NCBI GenBank assembly: GCA_039707655.1
Contig: CM077667.1
Span: forward strand, 539,938,222-540,002,221
DNA: 64,000 nucleotides
Direction: 5' to 3'
DNA from: Elymus sibiricus
Lineage: Eukaryota; Streptophyta; Magnoliopsida; Poales; Poaceae
Shown: piece by piece, positions 11,575 through 23,649 of the stretch
Numbering within the stretch: position 1 is the stretch's first letter
Layout: each line of letters begins with the position of its first letter
The notes under the pieces: model-generated
Seen by the model: the letters and a program-made list of their open reading frames with translations, nothing else
What the model was told of the DNA's origin: nothing
The model's database searches: none
Translations under genes and position numbers: made by a program

Positions 11575-11990
11575 TTTTTAGTATCAACTGACAGTAGGAA
11601 AGGCTCCTACTAACTTTATATTAATAACCAGTTATACACAGGGTTTTACATGGTGGGGTTACACTGGTGAACATCCTCACAACACCCACAAACCAGTATT
11701 TGGTAAGTGTGTATGAGGACTGGAGGGGGGTCAATCTTTTATCAAGTTACAGAGTTTAAAAAATCTTCCACAAACTGGACTAGACAGGGTTTAACTCTAT
11801 GAGCTAAAAGCAACAAATCTTTTCTAAACCTCTCCTTCCAAGTCTCAACTGTGGGGGAGATCCTTTTGAAAATTTTACCATTCTGTTCCTTCCAAGTCGT
11901 AAACGTAGCAGAATGAGATAACTAGAGAATGTGTTGAATATGTGAGAAATAACACTGATTAGAGGTTTGAAGTTTTAAAAGCTTCATTCG
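11575..11990 (-). pseudogene. LINE ORF2 3'-end remnant
   Basis: On the minus strand a short frame reads TWKEQNGKIF followed by ETWKERFRKDLLLLAHRVKP and ends in TGA, resembling the extreme C-terminus of plant L1 ORF2 proteins. The 3' end runs into a T-run on the plus strand (11573-11579), fitting a poly(A) tail. It is 5'-truncated, as most LINE copies are. No target duplication was found. Confidence 0.55.
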
Positions 11991-12554
11991 CAACAACATA
12001 GACCTTTTACCTGATGCCTACGGGGGTGGGCTTTTTATATAACTATATGTTTGGATTGAAGCTATGCATGTAATATTAGCCGTGTCCATCTTCCAATTCT
12101 AAGTTAATTTGCAGTCATGATGTGACAGTGCGCTACCAAGAGTAAATTACACAGCGGAACGGGCATATGGACTCAAAATTTCGCACTACAACACATGCGA
12201 AACCGTCATAAGAGCTAGCTATTACTGCACGTCCGCACCATTGATACGTGACCAAACAGAAAGGAAAAAAGAGTGGAAGGAGAGGCGTAGACACAGAAGA
12301 GATTAGGGATTACCATATCAATGGACGGCTTGTCTTGCACATCAGAGATTCAGAGGCGTCTTGCGAACAGATATAAGCACAAGGGGACTTGGAAGAACAT
12401 CATCCATGCGCATGGCGGCGAGCGAATTTACTTCGGCGACGCGATTCAAGATCGGGGCCCCTGGTGAAATAGGATCATCTCAAGGTAGCCGAACACACGA
12501 TTGGAAAGGAATACATGACGATGTGGGCTACATGCGACTTGGGACATGGGCTAC

Positions 12555-14989
12555 CACTATTAGAAAAAGGGCCATTTGTCCCGGTTCCAGAGGGCCATTT
12601 GTCCCGGTTCTGAAACCGGGACTAAAGGGTCGGGACTAATACCCAAAACCTTTAGTCCCGGTTTGCTTACGAACCGGGACCAAAGGCCCTCCACGTGGCG
12701 TTGTGTGGGGCGGGGGAGGGAGGACCTTTAGTCCCGGTTGGTAACACCAACCGGGACTAAAGGAATTTTTAGAAAAAAAAATTGAATTTTTTTTGACCAT
12801 TTTTTGATTTGTTTTTAAGTTTTATTCTGATTTTCAAATCTTTGAATTATTTGACAATTTAATCTCTAATCATCCATCCTCACTGCTCCAGCGTGGAGCA
12901 CTCATTCCAAATCATCTAACTTTCCGGCCGGTCACCCATCCTCTCACTGCTCCAGCCCCAGCACGCTTAACTTCCTGGTTCTATCGTCCCTAGTTTCCAA
13001 GTCTGCACTTGTTGTTTTCCTGACAATAGTAAGCTATCAATCCTATTAACCCTTAGGTCCTGATGTCACATGATTTAATTTTTTGAATTCCAAACAATTA
13101 TTAAATTAAACAAAATAAGTAATAATAATATTGAATTTCAATGAAAATAAATTAAGTAATAATATTATTTTATTCATTTTTTTTGCCATTTATTCAATTA
13201 ATATGGCATAATTAATATCTTTAAATCTGTAAATCGAAATTCAACAAATAATATATCCATTATTATCAGAAAAATGTGAGGAATCCAAATATGACATCAT
13301 TTATTTATTTTTAAATAAAATTATTTTTTTTATTTTGTAGGAAAAAATCTTCTTTTTGAAATAACTTTTTTTACTTTTGGAATTTCGAGAATCTGAGAAA
13401 ACTACACCGGGTAAACCCGGGTGAAATTGAGTCCCAGTTTTTCTCTAGTTTTTTTTATGTATTAAATTTTTTTTTTCGACATCGTATGTAGAAGTTATGG
13501 CCGTTTTAAAAAAAATTTCCTGTTTTTTTGCAGAAACGGTCAAAATTCATATTTCAAAATTTCTATACCAACTAGACGCTAAAACCTAACTACATCTCAA
13601 AGGATTGTATTTTTTGAAGATTTTATCATTTTTGTTTATTTTCTACAAACCTAAAAAAGGCGGTCCAGGGGGGGTAGAGTTTGAAAATTTCAGAACCCCT
13701 ATGACCCTGAAATTGAAAAGCCCTACAAATGAACTCTGAAAAGGTTGAAACTTGGCATGGTATCATCATTTCACCCACATAGCATGTGCTAAAAAGTTGA
13801 GAGGGTTACGGCAAAAACTGGATGCACTTCGTGTACAAACTGGACCATCTCCTTCGAAGTATCAAGGTTTCGGACGAAAATCCATCTGTTACAAAGGCAT
13901 TTCATTTTGTTTAACTTATTTCAACTCCAGACTTTTTGTGCATTCAATATGCACCATTCAAAGCCACATCCTCAAATTTCAACCCTTTCTAGCTTCATTT
14001 GCTATTTTCATGCATTTAATGGTTTTTTTAAGCTAAATGACCCTGAAATTGAAAAGCCCTACAAATGAACTCTGAAAAGGTTGAAACTTGGCATGGTATC
14101 ATCATTTCACCCACATACCATGTGCTAAAAAGTTGAGAGGGTTACGGCAAAAACTGGATCTACTTCGTGTACAAACTGGACCATCTCCTTCGAAGTATCA
14201 AGGTTTCGGACGAAAACCCATCTGTTACAAAGGCATTTCATTTTGTTTAACTTATTTCAACTCCAGACTTTTTGTGCATTCAATATGCACCATACTACAA
14301 CATGTTAAAATCTACAGAAAGAAGTAACTAAAATTAATAAAAAAACAACAATTAAATGACTAAAACAACTATATAAGCAAAACAGTATTGTTTTAATTAA
14401 AATCCTAATTTAAATTATTCTAAAATTAAACAAATAAATCTTACTGTGACAACAATCTAACACGTGACTAGGAGCACAAAGAATTAAATTAAAAACTATT
14501 TGTAAACTCAAGTTATTCACAATCTAGGGTTTGAAGCAAATTTTAACAAATTCAAATTTAAACCATTCAAATTTGAAAACTAATGGAACAAACAGAAACT
14601 AGACAAAATTTTGAATCTAATGCAAAAAGAATCACTCAAAAACATCAAATATCCTAAAAGATATAAGCAATTTAAAACAGAAACTAAAAACAGAAAACAA
14701 ATGTAAAAACAGAAGAAAAAAAAGGCTAGCTACAGTAGAACCGGGACTAAAGCCTCAACCCCTTTAGTCCCGGTTGGTGTCTCCAACCGGGACTAAAGGG
14801 TATCGGCCCCTTTAGTCCCGGTTGGTGTCTCCAACCGGGACTAAAGGTCCCATTTGAACCGGGACTGATGCCCGGCCGGCGCCCTAGCCGCTCGAACCGG
14901 GACTAATGCTCACATTAGTCCCGGTTCGTAATGCAACCGGGACTAATGTGTAGATTGAGCTGTGACGAAAGCCCTGTTTTCTACTAGTG
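12555..14989. mobile_element. Non-autonomous CACTA element, 2435 bp
   Basis: The left end is CACTATTAGAAAAAGGGC and the right end the complement of CACTAGTAGAAAACAGGGC; both are flanked by the 3-bp duplication TAC (12552-12554, 14990-14992). TTTAGTCCCGGTT-type subterminal repeats occupy 12600-12770 and 14745-14950. The AT-rich interior has no transposase or other recognisable gene; it holds two copies of a 340-bp repeat. It is nested in the hAT-like element. The right 700 bases are nearly identical to those of the truncated CACTA at 42150-43822. Confidence 0.9.
13690..14300 (+). repeat. Two tandem copies of the CACTA 340-bp internal repeat
   Basis: Copies start near 13700 and 14038 at the phrase GACCCTGAAATTGAAAAGCC. 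Each contains GTTGAGAGGGTTACGGCAAA and TTTCGGACGAAAA. The same unit occurs in the CACTA elements at 28641-40928 and 42150-43822. An open frame of 80-94 codons is retained in both copies. Confidence 0.85.
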
Positions 14990-15070
14990 TACCTGTAAAC
15001 CTAGGAAGGCCCCCCTGGATTTCGGGGGGGGGGGAGGGGGGCTCCCCTCAGGGCCGGCCCTGCTTCCTTC

Positions 15071-15199
15071 TCCTTCCTTCCCTCCGGTGAACTCGGACGA
15101 ACTCTCAAAAATCGTCTGGCCTCAATTTAAAATTCATTCCACTGTCATTTAGTTAATGTGAAATTCAAATTACTACTTACGTCGATCCCATGCAAAAGC
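15071..15199. other. Short intergenic stretch and 9-bp MULE target duplication
   Basis: Unclassified sequence continuing from 11405, ending in TGCAAAAGC (15191-15199), the left copy of the MULE target duplication. Confidence 0.6.
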
Positions 15200-15593
15200 G
15201 GCAATTTTGACAAATTTGACCTAAAGTCGCAACTAATTCACAGAATGAACCGATCGTGGCCAAAAATTCACCGGCCTAACCCTTTCGTGTGGCGCCCGAC
15301 AGGAAGGCGCCACACTGCACTATGTGGCGCCTTGGTGTTAGGCGCCACACCATCGGCCACGCTGGCGCCCCGTGGCAAGGGCCCGACCCCACCCACCTGT
15401 GTGGCGCCTAAGAGCTAGGCGCCACACAGGGACTTATCCAGCCGCGGGCCGACCCCCTCCCCCACCCCCACCAGTTCTTCCAGCAGTTACAGAGGGGGGG
15501 GGCTCCCTCCTCTCTTCCTCGCAATCCCCTCTCCAAAATCCTTCAGATCTGAGGTTTTCTTCCGTGGATTTCTTTCCCAAATCATTCTACAAG
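15200..15593 (+). repeat. Left TIR of the MULE, containing the PMD gene's 5' exon
   Basis: The inverted repeat carries palindromic pairs such as GTGTGGCGCC...GGCGCCACAC. Its inner border is a splice donor (AAG|GTAATC at 15593/15594) that matches the corresponding donor in the right TIR, so the 5' non-coding exon and promoter of the PMD gene lie inside the TIR. The following intron (15594-16034) holds short direct repeats around TGTATGATTTGTCCATTTTG (15860-15980). Confidence 0.8.
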
Positions 15594-16035
15594 GTAATCT
15601 CCTCCGTTCCCCATCTTTCTATCCGATAAATATTGCATTTTTTTCAGATTTGTGTAAGTTAGGATGATAGGCAAGATTTGCTTGGATTCGAAATGAGGAT
15701 TCGTATATGAGTAGATGATTATTGAAATGAGTCTTCCTATATGATTTGTTCATTTGTGCTACCATTTTGTGGAACATATTAGATGAACATATGTATGAAT
15801 ATATATTAGATGAACATATGTATGAACATATGTGGAACATATGTATGATTGTTTATATGATTTGTTCATTTTGTGGTATCATTTTTCAGATGTATGATTT
15901 GTCCATTTTGTGGTATAATTTTTCAGATGTATGAACATATGTATGATTTGTCCATTTTGTGGTATCATTTTTCAGATGTATTTGTTGAGATGAATTGTAT
16001 TGTATAACTCATATAATTATCTTGAAATATGTAGG

Positions 16036-18639
16036 ATGGTGTGGCTTTTGGATGATTACTATGACGTTGAACACCGGTCCTATTTGATGTCGGTGAAGAA
16101 AATGGTAATGATAGCATACTAGTTGGTAGTTTATATATTTTGTTTATTTGAAAAGATGAAACCATAATCATATCACTTGTATGTTTGCAGAATCTTGCGC
16201 CCCTCAAGATTCGGTCCCACGGGGCGTCGACTTCCATGCTGTACGATGAGCGATACACACCGTACATCGAGAAGACATGACTCCTTCCTTTCATTCAACT
16301 TGTGAGCCAGTCGACGCCGAACCTGAACGCGGCGGCAATCACCGCACTTACGGATCGGTGGAGGCCGGAGACCCACAGTTTCCACCTCCGTACCGGAGAG
16401 ATGACCGTGACTCTTCAGGATCTTTCCATGATCACCGCACTTCCAATCGAGGGGAAGCCTCTTTGTATGAGCACTGATTCAGAGGGATGGCGCCAACAAA
16501 TGGAGGCCCTTATTGGTATGTCTCCTGCGGAGCCGGAACAAGCAGAGGGAGAGAAGAAAGACCGAGTCCCCGCCGGCGCTCCTTTCAAATGGATCATAGC
16601 CAACTTTGCGAATTGTCCTCAGGGCGCCACTAAAGATGTGATCGAGACTTATGCTCGCGTGTACATGTGGTATGTTATCTCTAGGACTATCTTCGCTGAC
16701 GCCGGCGGCAAGAATGCTCAATGGATGTGGCTGAAGGCGTTGACGGTCCTCGACCACAAGTTCAGCTGGGGGTCGACGGCATTGGCCTACTTGTACCGGC
16801 AGGTAACTAAATGTTTTTACTTAGTTTTTGTTTAGATTTCATTATTGTACTTAACTGATACATGTTTTGCTTGGCGTTCAGTTGGACGATGCTTGTCGTA
16901 GGTCCTCGAAAGACGGCTGCATTGGTGGTTGTATGCTCCTACTATCTGTATGGAGTTGGGAACGCTTTCCAGTTGGTCGCCCTAGAGAGGTGACGTTCAA
17001 GGACTGGAATGACCACGACAACCCCATACGGCTTCCAACTTGGGCTTACAAGTGGGACGTGGTTTCGGAGATGACGAGCGATGTGAACATTATGTACAGG
17101 CAGTACACCAACGAGATGGATTCGCTTACCGCCGAGCAGGTAAACATTGACAATACATCAATAACTTGACTCCTCTACATGAAAGAAAAACATGAACATT
17201 GTCTTTCTCTGCTGTGTTGCAGGTGGAATGGCAGCCATATGGTGTCGGGGATAGCTTTGGTAATGTATTACAGTTTGAGCTCAATCCAAGATGTTTGCAG
17301 GAAAAACATCTTTGGCTTATGCAGTGCCCACTGATATGCAATTGGGCGGTTGAGTTCCATCTCCCCCATCGTGTGTGTCGTCAATTTGGCTTGTTTCAGG
17401 CTCACCCGCCGGAGTGGGTGGACACGGACACGCAGCTTCACAGGTAACAAAGCATGAACAATAAACAACTACAATCGTCCAACTTTGAATAGTGCTAATA
17501 ATGAGCTATTTAACATGCAGGTTTGATAGGAGGAGACAGCGAAAGATCAAGGATTGGGATAAGTATCATAAGAAGTACGTCACCTCGTTTGCGCAATGTG
17601 TGGAGCGAGCTAAGAATATGGCACATGCCCAGCTTCGCGAGTATTGTCCACTTGCGTTCAACAACTATGTTCGATGGCTTCAAGAGAATACTCGTTTGGA
17701 GATTTGTACGCCGGCTTTTGAGGAGGATATCATGGAAGATCCCACTTCATTCGATGGACTTGCCCAGGATGAATACAACAAGCTTATCCGGGAAGGGTAC
17801 CAAACCCCTTTTGCTCCAGTTCTCAACTTTGTGGTAAGTGTGCACTCTTTTGTTATCTATGGAGAGTAGTACACATCTTTGCATACCTTACATGTTGTTT
17901 TCGTTTCAACCATAGCGCAAGGAGGTCAAAAAACAAGCTGATGAAACCCAGGCCATTCTAGACACAACCCATAGAGGAAAACAGGGAGAATCTGCACTTC
18001 GACTTTTCATCAAGGTGCTTGGCCATATTTCAACATCCCTACTTGAGAACTCTTTGCTTAGTTTTAAATCTCATTTATCTGTCAATGTTATAGCGTCAGG
18101 GCCAAAGGTTGCAGCGATTGTCCAACATTTTAGGTTGTCGTGACCAAGGATATTCAGAACCGTCGAGATCCGGTTCATCCCATAGGAATGCCAACCTGGA
18201 CGATTCTACTACCTTCGGAGCTCGTATGGACGACGATCACATTACCTCGGGAGCTAATGTAGAGGATCACGCTTTGTTCTCTCCAGAGGTATGCCAAGTG
18301 AGTGCTTTCATATTTCACTACCTCGCCTGCACATGATGATATCAATTTTCTCTTTAGGTTTAGGACAACATGACGTTGGATGCTTTCCAACGCTCCGCTT
18401 ACATGTTGAAGCCAAGGAGGGGAATAAACCTGTACACACCTGGGGACTTTAATGACAAAGGAAAGAAGGCGGTCGCTGAGGGTTCGCATATGACAAGAGG
18501 GATGACGAGGATGAGAGCTATGGACGATGACGATGACGATGAGGAGGAAATAGAGTTGGAGGAACCGCAGCCGGTTGTGAGGAAGAAGCTACCTACTAAG
18601 AGGGGACGAGGCAAGAGTACGCGAGGAAGGAAAGAGTAG
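16036..18639 (+). pseudogene. Plant mobile domain (PMD) gene of the MULE, one nonsense codon
   Basis: Eight coding exons can be read with GT/AG borders and matching phases: 16036-16104, 16191-16802, 16882-17139, 17223-17443, 17521-17833, 17916-18014, 18094-18288 and 18364-18639, giving 680 codons. PMD features (aminotransferase-like plant mobile domain, PF10536 type) include WRPETHSFHL, GEMTVTLQDLSMITALPIEG (residues about 90-120) and GGCMLLLSVWSWERFPVGRP (about 242-261). The C-terminus has an acidic Asp/Glu run and ends basic (KRGRGKSTRGRKE). A TGA at 16278-16280 (codon 53) interrupts the frame; everything else is open. PMD proteins include host factors MAIN and MAIL1, and the domain also rides in transposons. 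Its role here is unknown; the mudrB position suggests a helper function, which is inference. Confidence 0.85.
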
Positions 18640-18838
18640 TGATGTCGAACTTGTGGTGGTTGTTTTCTTATGAAGTCAAACATGTTGTCGGTGTCTTGAA
18701 CTAATAGCAATGTTGAACTTGCTGTTTTTTTTATCCTTCTTGAACTCGTAGAACCATGAGACTTATTATCCTTGTTGGACTTATTATCCTCTCTGTTTGT
18801 TGTATGGATATATGGTGGAGGCTATGTTTGAATTATGT

Positions 18839-19430
18839 GGCTGTAGCCTTTTTTTGCTCTCTGGAAAGCTGTTGGTCTGCTTGGTTTCAATTGTGCGCCG
18901 CCCTGAGAGCCAGGCGCCACACCGTGTAGTGCGGCGCCTGACCGTCAGGTGCCACACAATGACTTAGGCGCTGGGGGTCCAAATATTCGGCTGTAGCCTT
19001 TTTTTGCTCTCTGGAAAGCTTCTGGAGTGCTTGGTTTCAATTGTGCGGCGCCTGAGAGCGAGGCGCCACACTGTGTAGTGTGGCGCCCGACTCTAAGGCG
19101 CCACACAATGACTTAGGCGCTGGGGGGTCAAAATATTCGGCTGTAGCTACTTTTGCTCTCTGGAAAGGTTCTGGAGTGCTTGGTTTCAATTGTGCGGCGC
19201 CTGACTCTCAGGCGCCACACTGTGTAGTGTGGCGCATGACTCTAAGGCGCCACACAATGACTTAGGCACTGGGGGGTCTAAATATTCGGCTGTAGCTACT
19301 TTTGCTCTCTGGAAAGGTTCTGGAGTGCTTGGTTTCAATTGTGCGGCACCGGAGGGCAAGGCGCCACACTGTGTAATGTGGCGCCTGACCGTAAGGCACC
19401 ACACAATGACTTACCAAATTTTTTCCATGG
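18839..19430. repeat. Four tandem 150-bp repeats with TIR-like palindromes
   Basis: Units start at GGCTGTAG at 18839, 18989, 19139 and 19288, with a last partial start at 19429. Each contains TTTGCTCTCTGGAAAG, TGCTTGGTTTCAATTGTGCG and a pair of GGCGCC-centred inverted repeats (TGTGTAGTGTGGCGCC type) like those in the MULE TIRs. The array lies between the 3' ends of the two converging MULE genes, so it may hold their 3' ends or transposase sites. Confidence 0.9.
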
Positions 19431-19689
19431 CTGTAGCTCTCTGGAATTTCACAGCACATTACAATAAGCCATACATATCAGAATTTAACAGCAGATTACA
19501 ATACATATCAACGACGATACTTGTAGCACATCATAACATAAAGGAGTACATAACATAGGTTCATTGGACGACAAGTTCGATCTTCATGAAAGGAAATGGT
19601 CCAAATAGCAAAGCGCACAGGATGACAAGGTTCGACAACACAAGAGGTTCAAAGATTAAAGCGCGCACGACGACAAGGAAAACAATGCT

Positions 19690-22600
19690 CTATTGTGTCG
19701 AGCAAGGCCCCTTTCCCTTCTTCTTCTTCCTCTCCTCTTCCTCCTCCTCCTCCCTTTTGCGCATCCTTGAAGCCTCCTCCATCACCCTTTCTTGGAAGCG
19801 TTGGTGCGCCCACTCTTTCTTTGCGGCCTCCTCTGCCCACAACTTCCTGCAACCCGCTTCAAAATCCTTTTGACACTTCTCATTCCTCATCTTTTCCTCC
19901 CTCTTCAACCTAGCTTGGTAGTTGCTATACTCAATTCGCATTTGCATGTCCGCCTTCCTCTTCGCTTCGGCTGCCTCTTGCTTCTTCCTCTCCTCTTTGG
20001 CTGCATCCTCCTCTCTTAACTTCTTTGCAGCCCTCTCCCACAACCCATCCTCCTCACCGGCCGCATCCTTCTCCTCCACCCACTCCGTTGTTGCCTTGTT
20101 GGGTTGAGACGCCGCCATACCTACGTAAAAAAGCAAGATAGTAGTTAGTAAGGACAATAAACAATATGATCATAAACAACAATGATACATGGTAAACACA
20201 GAAGGGAGCATGATAAACAACATGAAAAGACAAGAGAATAGTAGTGACATACGGAAATGGTCCTCGTAGGTATCCACGCATACCAATCCTAGTCTCACCA
20301 ACACCGTTTCTACCACCACCACGAGCTCTACCAGCCCCACGTCTAGCATCACCACGACCTATCCCACTAGCACGTCCTCTTGTAAGCCCAAGTCGGCTCC
20401 TTGTTTGGCTAGGACCTTGTTGGCTAGGAAATTGTTGGCTAGTACTTGCTTGGCTAGGAACTTGTTGGCTAGGAACTTGTTGGGTAGTACTTGCTTGGCT
20501 ATGAACTTGTTGGCTACTACTTGGTTGGCTTGTGCTTGAATCATTTTTTTTGGACTTTTTCTTCCGGTTGCTACACTTTCTTGCGTTGTGCCCTCTACCA
20601 CCGCACTCTCCGCAATGGCCCCTCTCACTAGGCTCTTGGAATTGGTTGTTCCCCATTTCTCGGCCACCACCACGGCCCCATCCATCCATGTCTCCTCTAA
20701 AACGCTTTGTCTTTCGTCTTCCCCGTTTGACCACCTTCCATGCCGGGTCGGGCCATAGTTGAACTCCATGATACTCCGGCCATTGAGATTGGTCAAAGTA
20801 TGGTTCAAATCTAGGAGCCCATGTATTCTTGGTGGTCACGATAGAGAACTCGGACTCCCTCACGGTGAGCGGATGGTTGACGTCCACATTCCTCATGCGA
20901 GCTGCCGTGTACAAGTGCGAGCATGCGAGATGAACCAAACTTGGCCTCCTGCAAGAGCAATGACACTCCGATAAATATACCTTGAACGACCGGTTTCCGT
21001 GTTGTTCGCCATCGTTTGTGGTTCCTCCGGGCTCGTTCACTTGGTACATCTAATCCACGTTATTGTATAATGTAGCTGTTTGGAAGTTAGCCTTCCGTGA
21101 TTGAAATGTCATCCATTTATCAACCTTTGGTGGGAACTTGAACTTGTACTTTTTCTTGTTCTCTCCAGCAATCTGCTTACACGTTTCAATTGAGTACTTC
21201 AAAAAGTATTCTCTCAACTTGTCGAATGTGTATTGAACTATTGCCGTCACGGGCAAGGCACGGACACCCTTGAGCACCCGGTTGAAGCATTCTGCCATGT
21301 TGCTTGTCATTTGACCGTATCTTCGGCCGTCCTCATCATAAGCTCGTGCCCACTTTGTCCTAAGTTCAATGTGCCTAGTGAGAAAATCAAGACCCCCTGC
21401 ATCAAGTTTTTTGTTTGCGACCAAAGCATTGTACAATCTTGCAAAACGTTTGTACGAAAAAGCTTGACAACAATCTTGAAGGTCATCCGTCAACTCCCTG
21501 CTACCACATGCCCGATAGAAGTTTGCACAGAAATGCCTCATGCACCATCTATGGTGCAAAGGAGCATGCTCGGGAATGACAATGTCAACTGCGTTAAGAA
21601 TTCCTTGATGGCGATCCGATATGACACAAATTTCCCTTTCGGGTGGTAATACCTTGGTTCTCAAAATACGCAAGAACCACTCCCAGTTATCATTCGTCTC
21701 CGCCTCAACCAAAGCAAAAGCCAAAGGCAACAACCGGTTATTGGCATCACTTCCTATTGCAACCAAGAGAGTGCCCTTGAATTGTCCGGTCAAGAAGGTG
21801 CCATCGATGGAGATGACCGGCCGACAGTGTTGAAAAGCTCTCACACATTGCTCAAATGCCCAAAATGCACGTCCAAAGACTCAGACCCTCCTTTCTCTGT
21901 GAATCATTGTTTTTTGCCCATACGGCTCGACCACATGAACCATGCCCGGGTTAGTGGCAGCCATAGCTCCCAACAACCTAGGGACTCGGTTGTATGCTTC
22001 CTCCCAATCACCATACAACATCTTGAATGCGGCTTGCTTCGCCTTCCATGCCTTCCCGTATTTCACCTCGTAGTGAAAGAGGGCTTTTACAAGGTCTTGT
22101 ACGCTTTTTATACTCATTGTTGGAAGTGATGAGATGGAGTAGGAAAGCCTATAAGCGATGAACTCGGAGGTGAGTTGTCTATGGTTTTGGGACTCAAGCT
22201 CGCCATCAACCCTCTTTCCTTGACACAGGTGAGGTAGACAACTCACAGTGTGCCATCCGGGGCCTCCTTTCCATGGTCTTGCACGCACAATCCATGGACA
22301 TTGTGGATCCTCACACGCAACCGTGTAACGCACCTTGATGTCCGAATGAACAACTTTGTGTGGACGATAATGCGTAACCGAATAGTCATCCAACCACATC
22401 TTCAATTCCAGGAATGTTTCGAACTTTGACCCGGGCAAAATACAGTTCTTCCCATGTTTGTCCCGGTGAGAACATGGCCTAACTCCAAGCAATATGCCTT
22501 CGCCGCCGTCAACAACGGCCTCATCTGCAAGACTAAGATCCTCGAACAATGATGTCCGGTGATCCCGCCCTAATACCTTCTTGAATGCTTCGTCCTCCTT

Positions 22601-23272
22601 GGCCGTGAACCCTTCCTCATCAACTTCTTCATCGGGACCGTCATCGTCCAACTCAGAGGCATAGCCACGAGAGTACGGAATGGAATGGTCCATGGTCTCT
22701 TGCAAATAATATTTGTCCAGATCACCAAGGTTGTTATCATGGAGAACAACATCATCATTCTCATCATCCTCATGCTCATGATTCTCCTCTTGCAATGCTT
22801 CATCTTGGATCTTTGAAATCGGGGTCAATGTTGGCCTCACTTGTTGGGTCAAAAGAGGTTCAATCATCTCATCTTGGTTCATTCGTGGAGGACTACTATC
22901 AACAATCGGAGAGGCAACCCGATTCAAATCCAAGTGCAAGTTAGCATCAACCTTTTTTGTGGCAAATAACTCTAGAGCCTTGTCTAGTGATTCGGTCACC
23001 GTCTCCTTGTATGCAAGCCAACGTTGCTCGGAGTTCACACGCATGGTCTTCCAGCGAATGTGCATTCCAAATCCCACATTATGCCTACCATCAAACTCAA
23101 CAACATCACTTGGATCCATCCAATTCAAATCTTTTCGGACTTGTTCCAACAACTCCGCAAAGCTAGGACTACACTCAAACACCATGTCAAGCTCATCCGG
23201 GTCCGGGTCAATATTGCCTTTCAAAAAGGCATCCTTGTCCACGTGATGAACATAAACACATGTTCTTCCCAT
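19690..23272 (-). pseudogene. mudrA: MURA-type MULE transposase, two in-frame nonsense codons
   Basis: Two coding exons, 23272-20284 and 20120-19690, joined at G|GTATGC...GTAG|GT, give 1140 codons including the stop. A 5' non-coding exon ends at 23650 in the right TIR. In order: a PB1-like N-terminus (1-90), an acidic linker, a MuDR/WRKY-GCM1-like zinc domain (about 281-350; Cys320, Cys325), and the DDE core with Asp490 (ISIDGTF), Asp553 (VISDRHQG), CxxH (577-580) and Glu661 (SNMAECFNR). Next come a SWIM finger (CHCSC...CSH, 772-786), a CCHC knuckle (887-900), a Ser/Gln repeat region, an Arg/Gly-rich tract and a highly charged coiled coil (last 140 residues). It would bind TIRs and catalyse transposition. 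TGA at codon 464 (21883-21881) and TAG at codon 741 break it, but the frame is kept across both. Confidence 0.92.
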
Positions 23273-23339
23273 CCCTAAAAAATTTAAACAACACAACATA
23301 CAATAAATTCTATAAGAACTCATCCAAACATTACAACAT

Positions 23340-23535
23340 TTGCGTAATGAAATGGACAACCCTAACCCCATCATAACCCTAACACCAACATAATATAACC
23401 CTAACCCTAAGCCTAACCTTAAATATACAAAGAACCCTAAGCCTAACATACAAAAAAACATAACCCTAACCCTAACAAAGAACCCTAACCCTAACCCTAG
23501 CATACAAACAAGCCTAACCCTACCAAAGTGTAACA
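23340..23535. repeat. Telomere-like CCCTAA repeats in the MURA leader intron
   Basis: Degenerate CCCTAA/AACCCTAA units recur about a dozen times between the MURA ATG (23272) and the leader splice donor (23650/23649). They lie in the transcript's first intron, read as TTAGGG on the gene strand. Similar telo-box motifs occur in promoters and first introns of plant genes. An interstitial telomere is unlikely given the short, broken units. Confidence 0.75.
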
Positions 23536-23649
23536 AAATCATACACATCCCAAAATTCATGAAGAACTAGGGTTTGCTCAAACTTACAAAAAAGAGACCA
23601 AATGGGAGCATTTTCCCTGGATGAAAGAGAGGGGATCGGGGAAGGTTAC

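Larger units (their letters stand above)
11406..15062. mobile_element. hAT-like element with an 8-bp target duplication, split by a CACTA
   Basis: An exact 8-bp duplication CTTCCTTC flanks the element (11398-11405 and 15063-15070), the size expected for hAT. The right end is CAGGGCCGGCCCTG; the left end starts CAGGATATTTTGAGGGCCC and seems to have lost part of the matching terminal sequence. Its own sequence is 11406-12554 plus 14993-15062; the rest is the nested CACTA and its target duplication. No transposase is visible. It encloses a LINE 3' remnant on the minus strand. Confidence 0.7.

Noticed and set aside
13752..14036. The 94-codon frame in the 340-bp repeat as a real gene
   Set aside because: It sits in a non-autonomous CACTA interior without promoter or splice support; noted as a curiosity only.
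20054..20120. MURA C-terminus ending soon after the 20253 donor (GGVSTQQ frame)
   Set aside because: The alternative donor at 20284 gives a total length divisible by three and leads into a long coiled coil, so it is the better main model.
23340..23535. Interstitial telomere or chromosome-fusion scar
   Set aside because: Units are short and degenerate and lie within the intron of a bounded transposon.
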